From the NCBI GenBank assembly GCA_003024985.2, contig PXIH01S0032877.1: a stretch of DNA of 10,122 nt. One strand, written 5' to 3'. Source of the DNA: Euperipatoides rowelli. Taxonomy: Eukaryota > Onychophora > Udeonychophora > Euonychophora > Peripatopsidae. The notes beneath the pieces are model-generated. The model was not told the DNA's origin, ran no database searches, and worked only from the letters and a program-made list of their open reading frames with translations. The position numbers were made by a program, and so were the translations under genes. Below are positions 1 through 7,735 of the stretch, piece after piece; the first letter of the stretch is position 1, and each line of letters starts with the position of its first letter.

Positions 1-497
1 ATGACGAACGGAAAAGTATCGAATTATTTAAATAATTCAAAAAGTTGGCTATAGACTAACACGCCTAAAGATTATTAATGTTTATACTATTTCAATGGCG
101 GACTCCATTTCAATGGATGTTAGTGATAAAAATAAGCAAGATTAGTTTATTTTTTTTTACTTTTATACTGTATAGTACGTACATATTTTCCTGTTTCAAT
201 TTTTATAAAGTGGTAAGTTAGTTGTTTAGCATGGAATAAAAACCTAGTTTATAAAACTTTAGATTATTTCTTTATTTAGCCTATTTCCATACCATACTGC
301 AATTGAAGCAAATTAGGATAAACTATTATAATACAGTAAAAAGTTTTTTTGTTTTTTTTTCAAGTGATTAAGTTATTTGATACTGAACCATATGTTCTTA
401 CATTAGTGTATATGGTAATAAAAGTTTGTTTTAGTTATTTCAGTATTTGATATTTTAGCACACTGTGCTAACATTAGTGAAAAATTGTTTATTTATT

Positions 498-514
498 GGG
501 GGGGGGGGGGAGGG
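498..514 (+). repeat. Poly-G tract
   Basis: Thirteen consecutive G bases are followed by AGGG, in a region otherwise very poor in G+C. A run of five C bases lies about 25 bases downstream (535-539). The tract could form a G-quadruplex or simply be a slippage-prone homopolymer. Its exact length should be treated as uncertain in an assembly. Confidence 0.8.
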
Positions 515-865
515 TCAGAAATGCTTTAAAATTTCCCCCATTAAATTATTGGTAAAAGGTTGTTCGATTTATTAATTTTTGCCTTATGAACAGTTCTCTA
601 GGTCCTATTAAGCTTGTAAACCGAAGGATACCTGTATTTTTAAATAGATTCTATATTTTAAAAAAAACCTTATGTATTTCTTGATATTAATTTAACAATA
701 GATGAAGTAAGCATTAAGTTGCTTTTACATAAAGATTATCTAAAATATTTATGACCAATCAAATAGTCGTCCAGCATATTCTTAAACTGTTTTTGTTGAT
801 TCAATAAATTATAGTGAACTGCTGAAATTTTCAGCTATCAAAAAAAAAAACATTGGAAACCAAGC

Positions 866-958
866 ATCGATATTAGATATTATCGATATTATAGGACTTT
901 TTAAATCGTTGTTTTTTACTCAATGAAAGGTGAAAAACATCGATATGATGATGTTTTT
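866..958. repeat. ATCGATATTA direct repeat and adjacent hairpin
   Basis: The 10-mer ATCGATATTA occurs exactly at 866-875 and again at 882-891. About 40 bases later, AAAAACATC (933-941) and GATGTTTTT (950-958) form a perfect 9-bp stem with an 8-base loop. Clusters of ATCGATAT-type motifs are common just inside the ends of hAT elements with CAGGGCTGGGC-type termini. This could therefore be a decayed subterminal region, but no terminal repeat borders it, so the assignment is only a guess. Confidence 0.4.
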
Positions 959-1059
959 TGCACATCCTGGACTATAGTCATCCGGGACATCCCTTACTAT
1001 TTGCAGTCATATGTGTAATAACCATTAATGTTATCCCTGCATGAGTTTTGTTTTACAGT

Positions 1060-1351
1060 CTCGGTTCCGTGGTCCGTGGTCGAGGGATTCGCTTCGCTTG
1101 ATGAACCGAACCGAAGGCATGTGCTGAGGTGTTCAGGTTCGCGCCTCGGCTTGGGCAGTTAAGGAACGTTTTTTCCCCTAGCTGTAACAGCTCGCTTTGT
1201 GTTTTTCCAAGTACGCTGTCCTTGTTAACATCTTAGGAACCTGTTTCTGATGTATTATTTGTAAATTATATGGCGTATTTAAATTGATTACCTCAAAAAA
1301 TACATTTCTTCTCCCGTTAGAGGGGAGATTTATTTTTATAAAAAAAAAAAC
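1060..1351 (+). mobile_element. tRNA-derived SINE, copy 1
   Basis: A short interspersed element on the plus strand, flanked by a perfect 15-bp target-site duplication GTTTTGTTTTACAGT (1045-1059 and 1352-1366). The head carries a box A-like segment (TGGTCCGTGGTCGAGG, 1070-1085) and a box B-like segment (GGTTCGCGCCT, 1136-1146). These are the expected internal RNA polymerase III promoter elements. A central block ends in GGAACCTG. The 3' part has a hairpin (stem 1310-1315 with 1323-1328, loop of 7) followed by GATTTATTT and an A-rich tail. The copies at 3132 and 9501 share this architecture. SINEs have no protein and depend on a partner LINE for copying. The clear duplication argues for a fairly young insertion, just upstream of the hAT transposase remnant. 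Confidence 0.88.
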
Positions 1352-1484
1352 GTTTTGTTTTACAGTTAATATTCTTTTTAGAAATCTACATTAATTTAGC
1401 AGGTTAATTTTTATTTAATATGGCTGAAGCTTTTCCTAAATGTGCAATTTTAGATGCTTGATATTTAAGTCGATTTAAAAATAA

Positions 1485-1598
1485 GCTGATGGCAAAATAG
1501 TTAAAGCACTGTGTGAGACCTGCAAACCAACTATCCGAATTAATCATCAGCGGCTCATTTCAAACTACTGCACTTCCAATTCCAAGCTTCACTTAAAG
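1485..1598 (+). pseudogene. hAT transposase exon 1: BED zinc finger (degenerate)
   Basis: From 1488 the frame reads DGKIVKALCETCKPTI and, further on, NSKLHLK. This has the Cys-x2-Cys and His of a BED-type zinc finger, the DNA-binding domain at the N-terminus of many hAT transposases. The second histidine is supplied by the next exon: joining AAG (1596-1598) to AGA (4380) gives HLKRCHP, an H-x4-H spacing, in an unbroken frame. The donor would be AAG|GCAAGT at 1598/1599, either a true GC-AG intron or a GT donor mutated to GC. Upstream, the expected aromatic start of the finger is broken by stops. An ATG at 1420 is in a different frame, so the original start is uncertain. Confidence 0.75.
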
Positions 1599-1717
1599 GC
1601 AAGTTAACACCTTTTTAAAAGAAATAAGAAAATTTGATGAATTAAGCATACATTTATTGGCAAAATATAAATAAATCGACAAAATTAAAAATAGTGTTGA
1701 CTACAGATACAGCCTAT

Positions 1718-1938
1718 AGGCAACATTCCAGTATGTTTCTCTCCAAGATGGCCGACTTGTCAGAAAAGTTATTGATAATTTAATCACGATTATCCTAAGG
1801 TTGAGGCATGGTGGATTTCACACATACTGTAGTTGGAGACTTAGAGTTAGGGTTCAGAGCTTAAGGGTAGGGTTAAAACTAATAAAATATTAAAACTATC
1901 AAAAAAAGACGTAGGAGGAACATAAACTGGAATATTGC
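1718..1938. mobile_element. MITE-like element with imperfect inverted ends
   Basis: The left arm (GGCAACATTCCAGTATG, from 1719) matches the reverse complement of the right arm (GGCAATATTCCAGTTTATG, read from 1938 leftward). The match continues with small gaps into TTCTCTCC versus TTCCTCC, giving an imperfect inverted repeat of about 25 bases. The interior has no coding potential and contains TTAGGGTT-like motifs (1845-1875). Just outside the arms, GACTAC (left) also pairs with GTAGTC (right), so the true ends may be some 20 bases further out (about 1696-1950). No convincing target-site duplication was seen, so the superfamily is not assigned. It lies in intron 1 of the hAT pseudogene. Confidence 0.6.
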
Positions 1939-2266
1939 CGAGTAGTCCACTTTGAGACAAAAAAAAAAGACTTTATTTTTAATAATTTAATTTTTTGACA
2001 ATCTTAATAAAAATTGGGTTACAACTACTCAGACATTGGAACATAATATCCATTGAAATAAAACAAGCTAATAGTCTAAATCAGTGATGGGCAAACTTTT
2101 TTAGGAACGGGCCAAAAAAAAAATAAGAAAATTCTTTAGTAGGGTTCAGTGAAATGACCGCATAATCCATTTTCTTTGTCTGAATGGTCTAAATGTTTTG
2201 AGGATCAGGTGGTTTTACACATGTAAAAAATGATGTAAGTTAATGCATATTTGGAATGTTCTAGAA

Positions 2267-2477
2267 CAGTGATGGGCAAACATTTTTTAGGAACGGGCCA
2301 AAAAAAAAAGAAAAAACTTTAGGTGGGCTAATATAATTTATTAAAAACGCGGTAATTGTCACTTATTGGATCCCGTTGAAGCTTTGTATACTATTGTTTT
2401 TTAAAATCTGTGGCAGGCCGGATAGACCCTCTATGTGGGCCGGATCTGGCCCGCTGGTCGTAGTTTGCCCATCACTG
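2267..2477. mobile_element. hAT MITE (211 bp) nested in the outer element
   Basis: The ends CAGTGATGGGCAAAC (left) and GTTTGCCCATCACTG (right) are perfect 15-bp inverted repeats. The flanking 8-bp duplication TTCTAGAA (2259-2266 and 2478-2485) is perfect and itself palindromic. The element has no coding capacity and is a typical short nonautonomous hAT relic, mobilised in trans. Its left 35 bases and right 80 bases are near-identical to those of the surrounding 2082-3567 element, showing that a family member landed inside a relative. Both target sites fit a TCTARA core. Confidence 0.93.
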
Positions 2478-3131
2478 TTCTAGAATAAGAAAAAAATTAC
2501 AATTCGAAAATGTGCACTCATTAGCGCTGTGAAAAAGTCTATTCTGGTTTGTTTGATCGATCAATACTAATATTTCTAATAGGTTTTGAAATAAAATTTA
2601 GATTTATTTACATAAAATAGCCTAGTAATTGTTATGGAATTCTAACATTTTAATGTAGGCTATATAAAAAAGGTTATTTATATTTAATGAATTTTGGTGT
2701 AGCACATTCATATTTGCCCTAGTTTCCTCTGATGTCAATCTATTTTGTGAAGAAATAAATGTCACTACTGTACTTAATTCTTTTCCTATAGGTTGAAGTG
2801 TGCATGCACCGGCTTAGTAGACTCTTTTGAGTTTAGGCTCTCTATAAAATTTACGTTTTCGATGGCAAAAATATTATAAATTCAGGAATATTAACATAGT
2901 TGTATTTTTAAAGTGTATTCAGGTGTATTCATGACAAGAAAAGTAAAAAAAATAGTAAGCTTGTGTAGGAAATAGTTTAGTTTTCAAAGGACGATAATAA
3001 TTAAACACCATTTTGGGATACGCGGACAGGAAGGATAATAATTATGGATTTATGGCCAGATATTGAAGTGTAGGGCCAAAACAGGAGATATCAGAAAGCA
3101 GGACCAATGAATGCAACAAAAACAGAAGAAA

Positions 3132-3411
3132 GTCCCGTATTCGTGGCACAATCTGTTTAGTGCAGAATGTTAAACTTGAGGATATGACATAAAGCTGAGG
3201 CATTCAAGGTTCGTGTCGCAGTTAGGGCCAGCTATGGAAAGGTTTTTTCCCAGGCTTGCCGGGTTTTTCACTCAGTACGTTGGCTCTTTCAGAACCTAGG
3301 CTAATTAGTATATTATCTAAATTATAAGTGTAATTCGCTGTTTCTCAGGAAGATTAACCATATATAAAAATACATCTTTCCACTCTTTGGAAGGAAGATT
3401 TATTTAAAAAA
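3132..3411 (+). mobile_element. tRNA-derived SINE, copy 2
   Basis: Same family as the copy at 1060. It is flanked by the 14-bp duplication AAAAACAGAAGAAA (3118-3131 and 3412-3425). A box A-like segment lies near 3143-3161 and a box B-like GGTTCGTGTCG at 3208-3218, preceded by GCTGAGG as in copy 1. The central block (TTTTTTCCC, then GGGTTTTTCACTCAGTACG) and AGAACCTAGG follow. The 3' hairpin is a 7-bp stem (3375-3381 with 3389-3395) with a 7-base loop, then AGATTTATTT and the A-tail. It sits inside the second-family hAT element and therefore inserted after it. Confidence 0.88.
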
Positions 3412-3575
3412 AAAAACAGAAGAAAAGTCTGAAAATGGAGAAAATGCTTAACACGTGGGAATTCAGGTGACGAACACCTAAGCATANTTTTTAAAATCTG
3501 TGGCGGGCCGGATAGAACCTCTAAGTGGGTTGAATCTGGCCCACGGGTCGTAGTTTGCCCATCACTGGTCTAAAT

Positions 3576-4379
3576 GAATTTAAAAAATTGGACCTATTTA
3601 TTTAAAACATATACTTTAAGCAATAAATTGCTTTTTTTACAGATAAAATAAATTACATCAAAATAAGTGGCTAATATTTTGTGAATTTATTATATCTAGA
3701 AATTATGATCATTCTATTAATATTTTTTTATGTTCAAATTATTATTGTACTTTGTTTGAGATTTTGAATATTTGTAAATTTCAAAAATTTTAGCTAAGAC
3801 ATTTAATATTTTTGTTTATTGAAATCAGATGTAGCCTATAGATTTATTTAATGTTTTCGTTCTAAACTAATAGTTATAGCAAAATAATAGTAATTTAAAA
3901 AGAAATCCAAATGTTCTCATCAAATAGATATGCATTTAACTTCTATTTTACATTATATGAACATTTGATAAGTTTGAGGATGTAGGATACTTTAATGCTT
4001 AAAAGTATCCTAACTTTAATTTTTACTTATTACTGGTAAATTTTAAAATTTTATTGTATTTTATTTTTATATACTATATTTATAATAGCCCTTATTATTA
4101 TTGGTTTTTATATTGACTCATGCGCAATAGCCTATATTCTGTTTTTGATACATATATTTTTCCACAGTTCTGTTTTGTAAAAAAAAATCGCTGACTTTAT
4201 TTACAAATTTGTTTAAAATTAAATGTAAATTTAACTAGATTAGAATAAAGAAATAGGTTGTCTCATTGTGGAACATATCTCATTGTGGATATTAAATATT
4301 TTGGATTTTTTTTATTTATATTCTGATATAGCCTAGTGACAGTATAGCCTATTTTTATTTTATTTTATATATTTTATAG
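3576..4379 (+). other. Rest of hAT pseudogene intron 1
   Basis: Extremely AT-rich DNA between the nested hAT element and the next transposase exon, without coding potential. It ends in a T-rich tract and TTTTATAG (4372-4379), a good 3' splice site for the exon starting at 4380. Four of the window's TAGCCTA heptamers fall here (3832, 4128, 4329, 4345). Nothing else was recognised. Confidence 0.6.
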
Positions 4380-4635
4380 AGATGTCACCCTCATACCTAT
4401 GTGGAATTTATGAAATATAAAGAAAATTGGATTAAACCAATGACTCTGTATGCTTCTGGAGGTTCTGTAGGTACAAAGAATGAGACACCAAGCTCAAAAC
4501 AATCAAAAATTTCCTTTGGGAATAGTACTAGACCCAACCAAGCATCTTTAGACAAGTTGGTGACAGATTTTTTTGTAAAGGGGATGCATCGACTTTCCAC
4601 AGTTGATTAACCTGAAATTAATAACTTAATTTTGG
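4380..4635 (+). pseudogene. hAT transposase exon 2 (degenerate)
   Basis: The frame reads RCHPHTYVEFMKYKEN at the start, completing the BED finger, and then FGNSTRPNQASLDKLVTDFF and KGMHRLSTVD. The last part is the conserved segment preceding the catalytic domain in BED-finger hAT transposases, where a 'dkLv.fiv.g..pLstve.p' pattern is usual. A TAA at 4608-4610 replaces what is probably a glutamine codon (CAA), and the reading continues PEINNLIL beyond it. The exon ends at a good donor, G|GTATGT (4636), in phase 1. The 91-nt intron ends in TTACAG (4726). Confidence 0.85.
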
Positions 4636-4726
4636 GTATGTAATACACAAGTCATTGTTTCCTATTTGAATATATTGTGTTCAATTTCGACCATTAAGCT
4701 GATGTGTTATTGTAACAATGTTACAG

Positions 4727-4904
4727 ACCTAAATCCAGGAGTCCCTGTCCTATCCAGGAGAACACTTGGATGACGCATTGACGATTTGTACATCTCCAAA
4801 ATTGATGAAATTAAAAAAGAAACGCAGGAGCAGCATATATAGGTACCACAGCTGAAATCTGGTCAACATAAACAAAGAACTACATGGGTGTTACAGCTCA
4901 GTGG
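4727..4904 (+). pseudogene. hAT transposase exon 3 (stop codons, frameshift)
   Basis: Spliced in phase with the previous exon, it reads DLNPGVPVLSRRTLG, then a TGA (4771-4773) where CGA (Arg) is likely, then RIDDLYISKIDEIKKETQEQ. A one-base frame change near 4835 leads to GTTAEIWST, a TAA (4869-4871) and YMGVTAQW. The GTTAEIWST segment corresponds to the region around the first catalytic aspartate of the hAT RNase H-like fold; here the position reads Glu where most relatives have Asp. It ends at TGG|GTAAGT (4904/4905), phase 0. The 113-nt intron ends in TTTTTTAG at 5017. Confidence 0.85.
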
Positions 4905-5017
4905 GTAAGTTTTGTAGCCTAGAATAAATATGATAGTTCTCTAGATAAAGTAATATATTGACAAAAAAATAACTTAATAACTAATATGCTTTAAAGTTTC
5001 AATCTATAATTTTTTAG

Positions 5018-5541
5018 ATTAAGGAGGCAAAAATGGAACATAGATCTGTGGCATTGGCCTGTAAATGATTTCCTGGTGCACACTTAGCCTATGACAAAAT
5101 TGCAGAATGCCTTGAAATGATACATGAAGAATTTTAAAATATCTCGCAACAAAATTGTTGCAACAGTAACAGATAACAGCTCAAATTTTGTCAAGGCATT
5201 TAAAGAATTAGGTTTACAATAGGATAATGGTGAACATCCTTCTTTCTCAGATTTATTATTTTTTTAAAATTTAACATTAATTTATTATTATAATTGCCAC
5301 TTCTAATAGAAAATTAAGATTTGGTAGTCTTGCTTAATGGATACTTATGAAAGGCCTGATTCATTAAACTTTTTGAAAATCGGCAATAATAAATCCTTGG
5401 AAACTCTACTACTCCATCATGTAAGATGTATAAGCCATACACTCAGTTTGGTAGGTACCACTGATGCAAAAAAAGGCATTGAGTCAATCACCTTTAGATT
5501 CAAAAATCCACCAAACAGCAATGGGCAAATGCAGTGCTCTA
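5018..5541 (+). pseudogene. hAT transposase exon 4: catalytic core, interrupted
   Basis: The exon opens IKEAKMEHRSVALACK, followed by TGA at 5066-5068 (probably CGA), then FPGAHLAYDKIAECLEMIHE. After a frame change near 5136 it reads KIVATVTDNSSNFVKAFKEL; TDN contains the second catalytic aspartate of hAT transposases. After a poorly conserved stretch with stops, LHHVRCISHTLSLVGTTDA (about 5406-5462) matches the conserved 'RCasHtLnLva' block. The exon breaks off after GQMQCS at about 5541, in the middle of what should be a CSALWN-type motif, where foreign DNA begins. It resumes at 6491. Confidence 0.83.
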
Positions 5542-5640
5542 TTTTATTTTATTTATTTATTTATTACAAGCATTTAAGCTGAAGCTTATACAGGGTTTGC
5601 AATGCAAACTACATAGTAAGTGATAAAAATCACTGAAATA
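5534..5640 (-). mobile_element. Possible LINE 3' end in inverse orientation
   Basis: On the minus strand this segment ends in a repetitive tail made of TAAATAAATAAA units (plus-strand T/A run at 5542-5568). A 15-base near-palindrome GTTTGCAATGCAAAC sits upstream (5595-5609). Short A/T microsatellite tails of this kind are common at the 3' ends of CR1, RTE and related LINEs. With the plus-strand ORF2 fragment beside it, this would fit a retroposon whose 5' part was inverted on insertion. A simple AT-rich repeat is the alternative. Confidence 0.35.
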
Positions 5641-5664
5641 CAAACACAAAACTACACTATATAA

Positions 5665-5841
5665 CTAATATATAATTTCCAAATAAGAACACCATTCAGT
5701 AAAAATAAACTATACTTCAGTTCAGTGTTCAGGAGAAATGTACAGAAGTGGAACGATTTGCCAAAACAATGTTTTGATGAGGGAATTTCNAACTTCAAGA
5801 GGAAAGTAATAGATCACATAAAAGCTAAAACTTTGTTTTAG
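5665..5841 (+). pseudogene. LINE ORF2 C-terminal fragment
   Basis: The frame open from 5665 to the TAG at 5839-5841 encodes about 58 residues, including FSKNKLYFSSVFRRNVQKWN and then DLPKQCFDEGISNFKRKVID. The pattern 'f..R.v..WN.LP......s...FK..l' is the hallmark of the extreme C-terminus of reverse-transcriptase proteins from CR1/Jockey-type non-LTR retrotransposons. The fragment has lost the endonuclease and reverse transcriptase domains, and a stop (5662-5664) lies just upstream, so it is a relic. The clade cannot be decided from this piece. One codon contains an N (5790) but reads Ser in any case. It lies inside the insertion that splits the hAT transposase. Confidence 0.75.
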
Positions 5842-6000
5842 GAATGTGATTATTGTCGGATTTTTGATTTTTCTTGCTTGTTGGCAAGGTTTACCAGTAA
5901 AAATTCATTGTTTTACATCATATTCCTAAACATGTAAGCTAAATATATTTTCGATTTTTTTTTTTATATATATATATAGCCTATTAAAGGCATCTTCGTC

Positions 6001-6490
6001 ATTAGATTTTTTCAGTGCATTTCGTTTATTTGGTTTATACCTGGTCACGTGAACATTTAATTTTATAGACGAACGATCAAAGTTTGCCCTTTTTGAGTAG
6101 CAAAGTACTCNATCTTAATAAAAAAGTTTAGTTTGCTTTTAAGCAATAATAATTCCGATGCAATTGAAGATAAAATTCTACGGTATTACTAAAATGAAAA
6201 AAAAAAATGTTTGTATTGAAGACTATTTTACAAAGACTAGCATTTTCAAATTACAGCATTAATCCTTTCAGGGAAAGACTTGCTGCAGCCTTACTTACGG
6301 GGATATTTAAAATCAAAGTATGTTTCCTCCAAAACAATGAATGTAAAATCATGATTAGGATTGCAGATGATTAAAATGAAAAATTATCGCTATCCCATCA
6401 TCTAGGATATTGTAATCACTCAGTTTTTACATAACAATTTCAATTCTTTTAATAAATTCTAGTGAAAGCTATGATAACTTTTTTTTTTTT
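6001..6490. other. Unassigned right half of the insertion
   Basis: No recognisable protein, SINE head or terminal repeat was found. A short frame around 6270-6350 reads GKDLLQPYLRGYLKSKYVSS, which I could not place in any family. A T-run ends the segment immediately before transposase homology resumes. It could be more LINE 3' untranslated sequence, another element, or drifted DNA. Confidence 0.4.
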
Positions 6491-7358
6491 ATGGAATGTC
6501 TCTGGTCATCCTGGAACTGATGAGGTGATCCAAGATATTTTGAATCAACAATAATGAACCCATGTCCCACAAGATGGAACTCACTCTACGACATCTTAAC
6601 CCAACTTGTCATGCAAAGATAAGTACTTAGACTCTCGGAATTGAATCGCCCTGTGTTTAGGGAAGTAGAGTTAGAATTTATAGAAGATTATTGTAAGATT
6701 CTAAATCCTATTGCTATAAATCTCAATTGCCTACAATGACAGAAACAGTGTTTTTTCTGGAGAGCTGCTACCCACAATATTATCTGTTTGGAAATCATTA
6801 CAGAGCTTACATACAACACATTTTAAACATGTGCTTGCTTCAAGAAATTACAAAAGGCTTTGAAAAATGATTTAACCATTTCTTGGGCCTTCATTCCGAA
6901 ATTGATTATGCCATCTTAGCCACTATTAGCCATCCTTATTTTAAATTAAGATGCCTACCAGCATAATCTGACTTAAAATTTGTATCAAACATTATTAGTA
7001 AATACTGCTAAACAGATGGATAATTGCAATGTTCTAGCCAACATATTGAAGATTCTGAAAGTAGGCTAATGAGGATGATAGGTTTTTTAATTTTATTTCT
7101 GTTGAGGCAATCAACACAAAAGTTACAAACAAAATAAAACCTGAAGTCCTTCATTTTCTTGGACAGCAGAAAAGGTTTGGAAATATTACAGGCTGCCCAG
7201 TGGTAAAAAATGTATTCATTAGATACAATTTTATTTTAGCATCTTTTGTTCCTGAGGAGATACCTTTTTTCTTTGCAGGAATGATTTCAAATCCCAATAG
7301 AAGATAACTTTCTGTTGGTTTATTTCAGAAATTAATTCTTCTCAAAGAAAACATTTGA
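6491..7358 (+). pseudogene. hAT transposase C-terminal exon with dimerisation domain
   Basis: This block continues from the split motif. WNVSGHPGTDEVIQDILN is followed, after stops, by CPTRWNSLYDILTQLVMQ (from 6563; the conserved 'TRWNS.yd' block). Next come EFIEDYCKILNPIAINLN, ELLPTILSVWKSLQSL and DYAILATISHPYFKLRCLPA (from 6904). From 7071 to the TGA at 7356-7358 the frame is open except for a TAA at 7305-7307. It includes EVLHFLGQ, CPVVKNVFIRYNFILAS and FFFAGMISNPNRR, then LSVGLFQKLILLKENI. This is the hAT C-terminal dimerisation domain, where relatives have 'e.lFS.aG.i..p.R..L'. Several frame changes and stops (6620, 6736, 6858 areas) show it is dead. The normal family length, about 600 residues, appears to be covered by the combined exons. 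Confidence 0.87.
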
Positions 7359-7537
7359 GGTAGACCTACTGCAGATGTTTTTTTGTTTTTTTTAAATTTT
7401 GTGATTGTTCTGAAAAAAAAATTTGAGAAATTACACTATTGATGTGTTTCATTTCCTGTAAGGCTGTAATGATTTTTTTAAAAAAATAAAGATTTTGTGT
7501 TTTTTAATTTGTTTTAAAAAAACATTAATTCATTTTT

Positions 7538-7560
7538 TTTTATTATTATTATTATTATTT
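7538..7560. repeat. TAT trinucleotide microsatellite
   Basis: A run of TAT/ATT units (about six to seven) follows a T homopolymer, inside the 3' noncoding region of the hAT relic. It is a simple slippage repeat. Confidence 0.85.
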
Positions 7561-7583
7561 ACGGTATAGAGTATCTTTTTTTC

Positions 7584-7735
7584 CAAGATACATTTATCAA
7601 TGTATCTTGTAATTTAGATACATTTATCAATGTATCTTGTAATTTAGATACATTTATCAATGTATCTTGTAATTTAGATACATTTATCAATGTATCTTGT
7701 ATCTTATATAGTAGATACATTTTTTCAATATCTTG
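7584..7735. repeat. Tandem 30-bp palindromic repeat beside the hAT right terminus
   Basis: Four near-identical 30-bp units start at 7587, 7617, 7647 and 7677. Each carries the hairpin GATACATT-TATC-AATGTATC (8-bp arms, 4-base loop) followed by TTGTAATTTA. In the first copy the stem extends to 11 bp (CAAGATACATT with AATGTATCTTG). A diverged fifth version (GATACATTTTTTCAATATCTTG, 7714-7735) runs directly into the terminal CCCAGCCCTG. The array therefore appears to be an amplification of the subterminal sequence of the transposon. Subterminal repeats in hAT elements can be transposase binding sites; that role here is inferred only. Confidence 0.88.

Larger units (their letters stand above)
1..1044. 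other. AT-rich noncoding stretch
   Basis: I see no open reading frame, splice-supported exon or structural RNA here on either strand. The stretch is AT-rich with many A/T homopolymers. It holds a 13-base G run at 498-510 and a cluster of ATCGATATTA repeats near 866-891. It may be the 5' part of the decayed hAT element whose first recognisable exon begins near 1485, but no left terminal repeat was found in it. Confidence 0.6.
2082..3567. mobile_element. Second-family hAT element (outer copy, nested host)
   Basis: The left end CAGTGATGGGCAAACT (2082-2097) is the exact reverse complement of the right end AGTTTGCCCATCACTG (3552-3567). The element is flanked by a perfect 8-bp duplication GTCTAAAT (2074-2081 and 3568-3575), the length expected of hAT transposases. 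The terminal 80 bases on the right, with a GGCGGGCCGG block and TCTGGCCC, closely match the right end of the smaller element at 2267-2477, so the two belong to one family. Subtracting the small element and the SINE leaves about 970 bases of interior in which I recognise no transposase. It is best called a nonautonomous or decayed internal-deletion copy. It inserted in intron 1 of the older hAT pseudogene. Confidence 0.88.
5542..6490. mobile_element. About 950-bp insertion splitting the transposase exon
   Basis: Transposase homology stops at CAGTGCTC (Gln-Cys-Ser, about 5541) and resumes at TGGAATGTC (Trp-Asn-Val, 6492). Together these make up one conserved CSALWN-like motif, so the intervening DNA must be an insertion. 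It contains LINE-derived sequence (about 5534-5841) and an unassigned right half, and ends in a 12-base T run (6479-6490). No clear target-site duplication was found, although CAGTGC recurs at 6014-6019. The insertion may be composite. Confidence 0.7.

Noticed and set aside
957-970. TTTGCACATCCTGG as a degenerate hAT right end (compare TTGCCCAGCCCTG)
   Set aside because: The match is too weak, with no left partner and no duplication.
1060-1146. A functional tRNA gene
   Set aside because: Box A and box B are about 66 bases apart, no cloverleaf closes, and the segment is part of a repeated SINE with duplicated flanks.
1836-1876. Telomeric repeat (TTAGGG)
   Set aside because: Only isolated, imperfect units within a MITE core, and no array.
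2186-2195. Third copy of GTCTAAAT within the outer hAT element
   Set aside because: It matches the outer duplication (GGTCTAAATG as at the right junction) but no terminal repeat adjoins it; most likely chance.
4397-4600. Minus-strand open frame of about 67 codons
   Set aside because: It is the antisense shadow of hAT transposase exon 2, whose plus-strand reading has clear family motifs.
6014-6019. CAGTGC as target-site duplication of the exon insertion
   Set aside because: Only six bases match, and transposase homology does not resume there.
7587-7700. CRISPR-like array
   Set aside because: The 30-bp units are directly abutting tandem repeats without unique spacers, in an animal-type transposon.
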